In this document: piece by piece, positions 6,551 through 11,740 of the stretch
Position numbering within the stretch: the stretch's first letter is position 1
Layout: every line of letters begins with the position of its first letter
Made by a program: the position numbers and the translations under genes
The notes under the pieces: generated by a model
What the model saw: only the letters and a program-made list of their open reading frames with translations
Told to the model about the DNA's origin: nothing
The model's database searches: none
Source: an uncultured Burkholderiaceae bacterium
GTDB taxonomy: Bacteria; Pseudomonadota; Gammaproteobacteria; Burkholderiales; Burkholderiaceae
Direction: 5' to 3'
Assembly: GCA_937871985.1 (NCBI GenBank)
Contig: CALMPB010000288.1
Coordinates: forward strand, 1-11,740
DNA: 11,740 nucleotides

Positions 6551-6781
6551 ATGGATGAAGATGCGATGTTTGCCATGGGCTCGGTTCTCGCCGCGCTCGG
6601 CGGTATCCTCGAGCGCAATGGAATCTGCACTACCAACGAGCTTGCCGAAACGATTGGCGGGATCGCGGTGATGACCGCCGACGCCGGGGAGCAGTATCAA
6701 CGCCGTGCGGCCTATATCGGCAGCTGGGCGCATATGGTGCGCGCGGCGGCCCAGGGCGCCGGCCGCAAGAACCAGAATTAG
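6551..6781 (+). CDS. Small protein of unknown function (76 aa)
   Basis: I do not recognise this protein. It reads MDEDAMFAMGSVLAALGGIL, then ERNGICTTNELAETIGGIAV, and ends in a basic RKNQN. It appears to be mostly amphipathic helix with a short Ala/Gly-rich hydrophobic start, a single cysteine (Cys26) and a Trp-containing stretch (AYIGSWAHMV). The ATG has a good ribosome binding site, AAGAAAGG (6535-6542), eight bases upstream. This and the ordinary codon use support a real gene. It follows the patatin stop by 81 bases on the same strand, so it may be co-transcribed with it. A role as partner or immunity-type regulator of the patatin is possible but unsupported by any motif. Confidence 0.7.
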   Translation: MDEDAMFAMGSVLAALGGILERNGICTTNELAETIGGIAVMTADAGEQYQRRAAYIGSWAHMVRAAAQGAGRKNQN

Positions 6782-6892
6782 CGCAGCGTCGTCGTCCCCG
6801 CACGGATTGGTGGAAAGGCGATCAAGCCATCGGCGGTCCGGAAAATACCCGCCCGAATAGAAACTGATCCTGGCGCAGGTCACAGAAGCAAG

Positions 6893-7579
6893 ATGTTACC
6901 ATATCGCTCCCTCCGCGGCCGAACGCCGAAGACACCGACCAGAATGATCAGAGCGATCGCCCCGAGGTCTGATAGCGAAATCCCGGGCCCGTCTCGCGGC
7001 AGGCGGCACCGCCTCTCGGATGAGACGAACGAAACCAACTCCGAAAAGGTCGATCGCGAACAAGGGCGAGCCGTTTTGTGGGGCATCGGCGTCGCAGCGC
7101 TCGGGATGATGACGCTCGGCCAGCCGCTCATTCGCTACGGCGACGCCGTCGAACTCGGCTGCCTTGGCCTCACCGCCGGCATGTTCGCCTTTCTCTTCGA
7201 TGCTTCATATGGTTTCCGCGGGTGGCTGCGGATCGCCTTCATGTTCATGTCGCTGCTGATGCTCACCTTCGGCGCATTCCAGGCGATCCCGCTGGCCAAG
7301 GTCGCCGCCCGGCGCTCCGCCACAAACGACCGGCGATGCATGGCGATCCAGCTCGATATGTTGTCGGCGCATCCCCGTCGCGCAGATGGCCCTGCCCTGT
7401 TCCATGCGCTCGGCTGTGTGCCGACCGACGATCCTCCGCCGAAAACACGCGAACTATCTGCACGTCAGCTACAACCGCCGCGAGAAGATGCCGCGCCAGG
7501 CCAGCACAACCGCTCCGGCGCGGGGACTTTGGATGCCAACGATCAGGAACCAGGCAGCGCGAACCGGAAGGTTCGCTGA
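6893..7579 (+). CDS. Small three-helix membrane protein
   Basis: The convincing part of this frame is residues 53-177 counted from ATG 6893. A charged VDREQGR is followed by three hydrophobic segments at about 61-80 (VLWGIGVAALGMMTLGQPLI), 87-105 and 111-135. A cytosolic tail follows with the pattern NDRRCMAIQLDMLSAHPRRADGPALFHALGC. The protein should sit in the inner membrane; function is unknown. The 50 residues before the membrane part (Arg/Pro/Ser-rich) and the last 50 look like unselected sequence. The true start may be internal, for example TTG at 7076, though no candidate has a strong ribosome binding site. An N-terminal frameshift or a fused end is also possible. It follows the 76-residue gene by 111 bases on the same strand. 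Confidence 0.6.
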   Translation: MLPYRSLRGRTPKTPTRMIRAIAPRSDSEIPGPSRGRRHRLSDETNETNSEKVDREQGRAVLWGIGVAALGMMTLGQPLIRYGDAVELGCLGLTAGMFAFLFDASYGFRGWLRIAFMFMSLLMLTFGAFQAIPLAKVAARRSATNDRRCMAIQLDMLSAHPRRADGPALFHALGCVPTDDPPPKTRELSARQLQPPREDAAPGQHNRSGAGTLDANDQEPGSANRKVR

Positions 7580-7594
7580 TCTGAAAGTTTGGCC

Positions 7595-7649
7595 CCGGTC
7601 GATCGACCGGTACGAATAGCCAATCGTCCCCATTCCGAAGGCGATTGGC
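7595..7649. repeat. Two adjacent palindromes before the DNA-binding gene
   Basis: CCGGTCGATCGACCGG (7595-7610) is a perfect 16-base palindrome. Eight bases on, GCCAATCG (7619-7626) pairs with CGATTGGC (7642-7649) around a 15-base loop. They lie just after the membrane-protein stop and about 70-120 bases before the start of the DNA-binding protein. They could be an operator for that protein or the end of the upstream transcript; no long T run follows. Confidence 0.55.
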
Positions 7650-7716
7650 AACCGGCGCGTTGCGCGAGCGTTTATTTTACCACAGGATCAGGAAGATAGG
7701 AGGGATTGTCGTCTTG

Positions 7717-8343
7717 GTGGCCTATGCGTTCCGTTCCGTTCCCGAACAGGGGGAACCGTGCATCTCTGTGATCGAAGCACCAGACCTCGCCGCGGCCAAA
7801 ACCATGGCGGTGGACGCGATCAAACAGAGCGAGCTTAGTGCGATCCGGCTCTGGGATGGCGAGCGGGTGTTCGAATTCAAGCGACCCGTCGCGCCAGTCG
7901 CCTGGGTCGCACCGCGAAACGAGCGATCGCACAACGCGGCCGTCCGCGGCGCGCAGATGATGGCGATGAAGGCCGAAGGCAAAAGCTTCCGCGAGATCGG
8001 CGCTGCCTATGGAATCAGCCCTGCGCGAGCGCGTGACGTTGTGACGTGGGCACAGAATCGTGATGCGCGGCCCAGGATGGCGCCCAACCGCGCTGCGCTC
8101 TCGACCAGGGCCCGAAATCTCGTGCAATCCCTGATCGACGAACCAGAGTCTGACGAGATGGAACGCGATCGCCTGCTGCCGAAACGGGTCGCATCGCTGA
8201 CGCGCAAGCGCCTGTTCGCCGAGTGCAATGCGGGATCAAGGACCGTCGCCGAGCCTGGCTGTGGGAGCGCGGCCTCTCGCTCAGCTGGGAAATGTGAGGC
8301 ATTATCTCAGGCCCAGATGACGGCCATCGCCACCGATCCATGA
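7717..8343 (+). CDS. HTH protein with alpha-CTD-like end, frameshifted
   Basis: The product starts MAYAFRSVPEQGEPCISVIE from GTG at 7717; TTG at 7714 is the alternative, and both lie downstream of TAGGAGG (7697-7703). A helix-turn-helix like those of sigma-70 region 4 is at about 85-112 (GKSFREIGAAYGISPARARD). Residues 128-179 (STRARNLVQSL, LTRKRLFAECNAGSRTVAE) look like the helix-hairpin-helix C-terminal domain of RNA polymerase alpha. This frame then continues into an unrelated Cys/Ser/Ala-rich tail ending at 8343. The expected ending, WLWERGLSLSWEM and stop, lies in another frame at 8256-8297. A single-base loss at about 8254-8255 would explain this. The intact form would be about 193 residues. 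It is probably a transcription regulator or DNA-binding protein, either recently damaged or affected by a sequencing error. It is convergent with the protease gene; the 208 bases between them show nothing. Confidence 0.7.
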   Translation: MAYAFRSVPEQGEPCISVIEAPDLAAAKTMAVDAIKQSELSAIRLWDGERVFEFKRPVAPVAWVAPRNERSHNAAVRGAQMMAMKAEGKSFREIGAAYGISPARARDVVTWAQNRDARPRMAPNRAALSTRARNLVQSLIDEPESDEMERDRLLPKRVASLTRKRLFAECNAGSRTVAEPGCGSAASRSAGKCEALSQAQMTAIATDP

Positions 8344-8551
8344 AATATTCGATACAGCGAGCCACATCAGGGCTTAAGGATTCTACCTCGCCGTTGGGTC
8401 GTAGAGCCGACGTTCGGTTGGATGATCCGTTTGCGCCGCGTAATCCGCGATTGCGAGAAGCGAATCGACGTCTCGCAGGCGATGATCCCGATCGCTATGG
8501 AACGATACTCCCTACGGCGGAACGCTCATCCCTGAAATTTCAAATGGACGC

Positions 8552-9259
8552 TTAGCCGTCGAGCGGCGGCGCCTGCTCGGTACCAGAGATCGCGGTGACG
8601 AGTTCAAGCATTCTGCCACCGAAATCCGGGTGATTTAAAATCTGGCGAATGGGCGTGATGATGGTCTGACTGGTCCAGATCGCACCAACCTTCACCAGCG
8701 GTCTGCCACCCACGACCATGCCGGCGATCGCGCGATCCTTGTCCACTACGATCGCTCCGCTGTCTCCCGCTTCCGAGACCATGTTAGTCGTTACCATCTG
8801 GTGCGCGTAGACGACCCGTTGGGCAATCGTCCAATCCGGCCCTTCGGCTGGAAGTGGGATATCTTCGTCATTGTCGGCGATGACGCCCTTACGACCGCCC
8901 CCCCCGATCCCGCCGATGATTTCGATGGTCTCGCTGGGTGCCGGCAAGGCGCCTGGTGGATTTAGTCCCCCGCCGTGTGCCGGTGCCGGTTGAACCCTTG
9001 TCGGATCGACCCAGATGAGCGCGACATCGGCGGTAATCATCTGCCGAAAGGTGGTCCAGGTCTGAAGGACGCCGATCAGATGCTTGTCAGCGCTAGCGGC
9101 AATCGGATCGCCTGGCTTTGCTTCCTTTCGCACCAGACCATGGGCCGCCCCCATGAGTAATAGCCGATTGGGCTGGTCAGTGAACCGCACGAGGCAAGCG
9201 CCGGTGCTGACGACATCCATGCCGACCAGGTCAATAGCATCGCCAATATGATAGGTCAT
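8552..9259 (-). CDS. Trypsin-like serine protease
   Basis: The 235-residue protein has the full chymotrypsin-fold triad: His40 in LLMGAAHGLV, Asp78 in ITADVALI, and Ser167 in SEAGDSGAIVVD. VAGM-like strand AIAGMVVGG follows the serine as usual. There is no signal peptide (start MTYHIGDAIDLVGMD), so it should act in the cytosol, unlike secreted or periplasmic trypsin relatives. A Gly-rich and acidic insert (GGIGGGGRKGVIADNDEDI) lies between Asp and Ser. GGAG precedes the ATG. Its start overlaps the stop of the upstream gene (ATGA), so the two were translationally coupled partners; that partner is now cut by the IS21 element, which probably also separates the protease from its promoter. Cytosolic trypsin-like proteases occur as effectors in several anti-phage systems; a defence role here is inference. 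Substrate unknown. Confidence 0.88.
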   Translation of the reverse strand: MTYHIGDAIDLVGMDVVSTGACLVRFTDQPNRLLLMGAAHGLVRKEAKPGDPIAASADKHLIGVLQTWTTFRQMITADVALIWVDPTRVQPAPAHGGGLNPPGALPAPSETIEIIGGIGGGGRKGVIADNDEDIPLPAEGPDWTIAQRVVYAHQMVTTNMVSEAGDSGAIVVDKDRAIAGMVVGGRPLVKVGAIWTSQTIITPIRQILNHPDFGGRMLELVTAISGTEQAPPLDG

Positions 9260-9393
9260 GGCTCCGCGATCCGTGCAGGGGTCGGCGGGGGGCCGTCGTC
9301 GACGGATCCTGACAATGGCGCACCGGGCGGCTTGGTGACGGCATTATAGCCAAGATAACCGGCATGGCTGACGGCGAGCAGTGTCAGTGGGCG
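9256..9393 (-). pseudogene. C-terminal remnant of gene cut by IS21
   Basis: An open frame enters from inside the IS21 left end and continues for 45 codons outside it: RPLTLLAVSHAGYLGYNAVT, then KPPGAPLSGSVDDGPPPTPA, ending RIAEP. Its TGA overlaps the ATG of the protease gene (ATGA), the mark of a real, coupled upstream gene. The outer 45 residues should therefore be the genuine C-terminus of a gene whose body lies on the far side of the insertion or was lost. I do not recognise the family; the end is Pro-rich. The in-frame ATG at 9453 lies inside the insertion sequence and is not the original start. Confidence 0.6.
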
Positions 9394-9430
9394 TGTAATT
9401 CTCCGCGGATGTGGGCTTTGAAAATTCCCT
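9394..9430 (+). repeat. IS21 left terminal inverted repeat
   Basis: The repeat begins TGTAATTCTCC, and its inner part 9408-9430 (GATGTGGGCTTTGAAAATTC and CCT) matches the right end at 20 of 23 positions in inverted orientation. This block is presumably a transposase binding site. Confidence 0.75.
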
Positions 9431-9444
9431 GATTGTTGGGCCTG

Positions 9445-9486
9445 GTTGCCCAATGAGCCGGGGTTAACCCCGGCTCATTGGGCAAC
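9445..9486. repeat. Perfect 42-bp palindrome upstream of istA
   Basis: Each half is 21 bases (left half starts GTTGCCCAATGAGCCGGGG) and the halves meet at TTAA with no loop. It lies between the IS left repeat and the istA ribosome binding site. An RNA read in from outside would fold into a very stable stem 41 bases before the istA start, which could block expression driven by outside promoters. It could also be a protein binding site for the transposase. Confidence 0.9.
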
Positions 9487-9527
9487 GCCAAAATCGGCGC
9501 GATGACCTCCTGCGGGAGGCGGCGCTG

Positions 9528-10784
9528 ATGATCCGACTTGGAGAAGCCATGATGATACTGGAGTTGCACCGGCAGGGGCTGTCGGTGACGGCGATCGCCC
9601 GCCGGACGGGCCGTGATCCCAAGACCGTTCGCAAATACATCGAGCGCGGCGTCGAGGTGCCGGTTTACGGCCCCCGCAATGCCGGGCGGCCGAGCAAGAT
9701 CGCGCCCTACATGGAGTTCCTGCGCGAGCGCGTGACGGCGTTCTCCGAGCTGACGGCCTCGCGCCTCACGCGCGAGATCAGGGAGATGGGCTATGCCGGC
9801 GCGTACACCGCGGTGAAGCGCTACCTGGCAGCAATCCGGCCCGACCATGATCCCAAGCCTTACGAGGTTCGCTTCGAGACCAAGGCCGGCGTGCAGGCCC
9901 AGGTCGACTTCGCCCGGTTCGTCGTCGAGTTCACCGACGAGCCGGGCGTGGTGCGCATCGTCTGGCTGTTCAGCCTGGTGCTGGGCTACTCGCGCCTCGT
10001 GTTCGCCCGCTATGTGCTGCATCAGGACCTGCAGACGCTGCTGCGCTGTCACATGCAGGCGTTCGAGGCGATCGATGGCGTGCCGATCGAGATCCTCTAT
10101 GACCGGATGAAGACCGCGGTCACCGGCGAGGACGACCAGGGCCACATCGTCTACAACACCTCGCTGCTGGCGCTGGCGAAGCACTACCGGTTCCAGCCCC
10201 GGGCGTGCCGGCCCTATCGCGCCAAGACGAAGGGGAAAGTTGAGCGGCCGTTCCGCTACATCCGCGAGGACTTCTTCCTGGGCCGATCCTTCCGCAACAT
10301 GGAGGACCTCAACGCCCAGCTCGTCGAGTGGCTCGACACGGTGGCCAATGTCCGGGTGCACGGCACGACGCAGCGCGTGGTGGCCGAGGCCTTCGCCGAG
10401 GAGCAGGAAGAACTGCAGCGGCTGCCCGAACACCGCTTCAACGCCGTGCTGAAGCTCGAGCGGCGGGTTACCCATGACGGCTTTGTGGCGGTCGGCGGCA
10501 ACTTCTACAGCGTGCCTGACCGCACGCGCCGCATCGTCGAGGTCGAGCAGCTACCGGACGTAGTCCGGGTAATCGATCGCGGCGTTGTGGTTGCTGAGCA
10601 CCCTGTGCTCGAAGGACGCCTCCAGTATCGCATCGACCGGCGTCATCGCACCGGAAGGCCTCAATCGCGGCCACAGGAACGGCGCACGACGATGATCGGC
10701 CGGCTCGGTGACCATGTGCCGCTGCGCTCGCTGGCGGTTTATGAAGCCATTGGCGCGAGCCTGGCGATGGAAGGGCGGCCATGA
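9528..10784 (+). CDS. istA: IS21 transposase IstA
   Basis: The 418-residue transposase has an N-terminal helix-turn-helix (about 17-40, GLSVTAIARRTGRDPKTVRK) for binding the element ends. It also has an RNase H-like DDE core: Asp127 in QAQVDFARF, Asp192 in ILYDRMKTAV and Glu239 in KGKVERPFRYIRED. The C-terminal beta-rich part (VGGNFYSVPDRTRR) is usual for the family. It carries out strand cutting and joining with help from IstB. ATG at 9528 has GGGAGG (9514-9519) eight bases upstream, and the stop overlaps the istB start by ATGA. Length is within the shorter group of IstA proteins and nothing appears broken. A 363-codon open frame antisense to it is a shadow. Confidence 0.95.
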   Translation: MIRLGEAMMILELHRQGLSVTAIARRTGRDPKTVRKYIERGVEVPVYGPRNAGRPSKIAPYMEFLRERVTAFSELTASRLTREIREMGYAGAYTAVKRYLAAIRPDHDPKPYEVRFETKAGVQAQVDFARFVVEFTDEPGVVRIVWLFSLVLGYSRLVFARYVLHQDLQTLLRCHMQAFEAIDGVPIEILYDRMKTAVTGEDDQGHIVYNTSLLALAKHYRFQPRACRPYRAKTKGKVERPFRYIREDFFLGRSFRNMEDLNAQLVEWLDTVANVRVHGTTQRVVAEAFAEEQEELQRLPEHRFNAVLKLERRVTHDGFVAVGGNFYSVPDRTRRIVEVEQLPDVVRVIDRGVVVAEHPVLEGRLQYRIDRRHRTGRPQSRPQERRTTMIGRLGDHVPLRSLAVYEAIGASLAMEGRP

Positions 10785-11635
10785 ACGGCGCGGCACCATC
10801 CTCGCGCGTCGACTCGATCCGCCGCAGCCTGGTCAGCCTCAAGATGCCGCGGGCGCTTGAGATCCTCGACGTGACCTTGCGACGCATCGAGCAGGGCCAG
10901 ATCGACGGCATCGAGGCGCTCGACGATCTGCTCGGCGAGGAGCTGTCTCTGCGCGAGAACCGCCGAATCAAGGCGGCCCTGCGCATGGCGCGGCTGCCCG
11001 TCGTCAAGACGCTCGCCGGCTACGACTTCTCGTTCCAGCCCTCGCTCGACCGCAACCGCATCCTGGCGCTCGCCGGCCTCGACTTCATCGAGCGCGCCGA
11101 GGTCGTCCATCTGCTGGGCCCGCCCGGCACCGGGAAAAGCCACATCGCGACCGCGCTGGCGGTCGAGGCCGTGCGCGCCGGCAAGGCGGTCTACTTCATC
11201 CCGCTGGCTGATCTGATCGCCCAGCTCGCCAAGGCCGAGCGCGAGGGCACGCTTCGCGAGAAGATCCGCTTCCTCACCAGAGCGTCGCTGCTCGTCGTCG
11301 ACGAGATCGGTTACCTGCCGGTCACACCCGGCGGCGCGAACCTGTTCTTCCAGCTGGTCAACGCCCGCTACGAAAAGGGCGCCATGATCCTCACCTCTAA
11401 CCGCGGCTTCGCCGAATGGGGCGAGGTCTTCGGCGATGCCGTCGTGGCGACGGCGCTGCTCGACAGGCTGCTGCACCACGCCGTCGTCATCCAGATCGAG
11501 GGCTCCAGCTACAGGATGCGCGAGCACGCCGCGCTGGTGCCCGAAAACGTCCGCGCCGGCGTCACGTTCAATCCACCGCCAAAGCGTCGCGGCCGCCCGC
11601 CAACGAAAGGAAAACCCGATCCCGAATACGGCTGA
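10781..11635 (+). CDS. istB: IS21 helper ATPase IstB
   Basis: The 284-residue AAA+ ATPase is the IS21 transposition helper, related to DnaC, which loads on target DNA and directs IstA. Walker A is GPPGTGKS (113-120), Walker B is LLVVDEIG (170-177), and the sensor stretch ILTSNRGF follows at 203-210. The N-terminal helical part (about 1-80) is the usual IstA-contact region. The C-terminus is basic and Pro-rich (PPPKRRGRPPTKGKP), as is common in this family. The ATG overlaps the istA stop (ATGA), so the two are coupled. All ATPase motifs are intact. Confidence 0.95.
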   Translation: MNGAAPSSRVDSIRRSLVSLKMPRALEILDVTLRRIEQGQIDGIEALDDLLGEELSLRENRRIKAALRMARLPVVKTLAGYDFSFQPSLDRNRILALAGLDFIERAEVVHLLGPPGTGKSHIATALAVEAVRAGKAVYFIPLADLIAQLAKAEREGTLREKIRFLTRASLLVVDEIGYLPVTPGGANLFFQLVNARYEKGAMILTSNRGFAEWGEVFGDAVVATALLDRLLHHAVVIQIEGSSYRMREHAALVPENVRAGVTFNPPPKRRGRPPTKGKPDPEYG

Positions 11636-11699
11636 TCACCGCATAGCTCAAACCGCCAGCATAGGGAATTTTAAGCGCCCACATCTGGGTTCTCCCGCA

Positions 11700-11740
11700 C
11701 TTTTGGTGCAGGTGGCGGGGAACGAATCATGAATCTGGTC
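11700..11740. other. Flank beyond the IS21 right end
   Basis: These 41 bases should continue the gene interrupted by the element. On the minus strand an ATG at 11730-11728 opens a frame reading MIRSPPPAPK before entering the insertion sequence. No ribosome binding site precedes it, so whether it is the original start of the interrupted gene is open. Confidence 0.3.

Larger units (their letters stand above)
9394..11699 (+). mobile_element. IS21-family insertion sequence
   Basis: Two overlapping genes, istA and istB, are bracketed by inverted terminal repeats at 9394-9430 and 11663-11699. The element ends as TG at the left and CA at the right. At both ends the block GATGTGGGC...AAAATTCCCT begins exactly 14 bases inside, with 20 of 23 positions identical. 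The two genes and ends look intact, so the element may be functional. The outermost 14 bases match poorly between ends and I find no clean 4-8 base target duplication, so the exact limits could be off by some bases. It has inserted in the gene upstream of the protease. Confidence 0.85.

Noticed and set aside
9384..10475. 363-codon open frame on the minus strand
   Set aside because: It is antisense to istA, whose DDE residues and helix-turn-helix fix the true frame.
10739..11527. 262-codon open frame on the minus strand
   Set aside because: It is antisense to istB, which has clear Walker motifs; the Glu/Asp/Leu/Arg repeat-like composition is a mirror of its codons.
1..11740. CRISPR array, tRNA or rRNA genes
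   Set aside because: No regularly spaced direct repeats and no tRNA- or rRNA-like sequence were seen on reading both strands.

Overview
The window looks like accessory DNA, a plasmid or integrated conjugative-type island, from a sphingomonad or close alphaproteobacterium. The reasons are high G+C throughout, a DUF736 gene followed by a DUF2493 gene (a pairing I associate with alphaproteobacterial plasmids and islands), and an IS21-family insertion sequence. No replication, partition or conjugation gene lies in the window, so plasmid versus chromosome cannot be decided.

Layout. Positions 1-513 hold no convincing gene but contain a 73-bp hairpin with perfect 28-bp arms. On the minus strand, 2381-514 is a compact DarTG toxin-antitoxin operon: a 55-codon acidic ORF, then darT (overlapping it at TGATG), then darG. 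DarT ADP-ribosylates thymidine in single-stranded DNA and DarG removes the mark and binds the toxin; such systems act against phages. From 2382 to 3033 there is no clear gene, but three CACGTG palindromes sit within 104 bp. A clear intrinsic terminator (3034-3071) ends a second minus-strand unit: a DUF736 protein with a glycine-rich linker and an SSB-like acidic tip, followed by a DUF2493 (SLOG-like) protein. Upstream of that unit is a gene-poor, G+C-rich stretch holding a 251-bp long inverted repeat built around a 63-bp hairpin.

The plus strand from 5477 carries a patatin-like phospholipase with a complete Ser-Asp dyad, of the sort used as CapV effectors in CBASS, but no cyclase is visible. 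It is followed by a 76-residue protein of unknown function, a small three-helix membrane protein, and a DNA-binding protein that combines a helix-turn-helix with a domain like the C-terminal domain of RNA polymerase alpha. The last of these appears frameshifted near its end. Convergent to it is a trypsin-like serine protease (His40-Asp78-Ser167) whose upstream partner gene overlaps it by ATGA and has been cut by the IS21 element.

The right end (about 9394-11699) is a complete-looking IS21 element with matching terminal repeats, istA and istB overlapping by ATGA, and a perfect 42-bp palindrome between the left end and istA.

The strongest single system is DarTG. The lone patatin with its small neighbours, and the protease with its broken partner, are the best places to look for something undescribed. 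That they are defence modules is inferred from family and context, not shown by the sequence.
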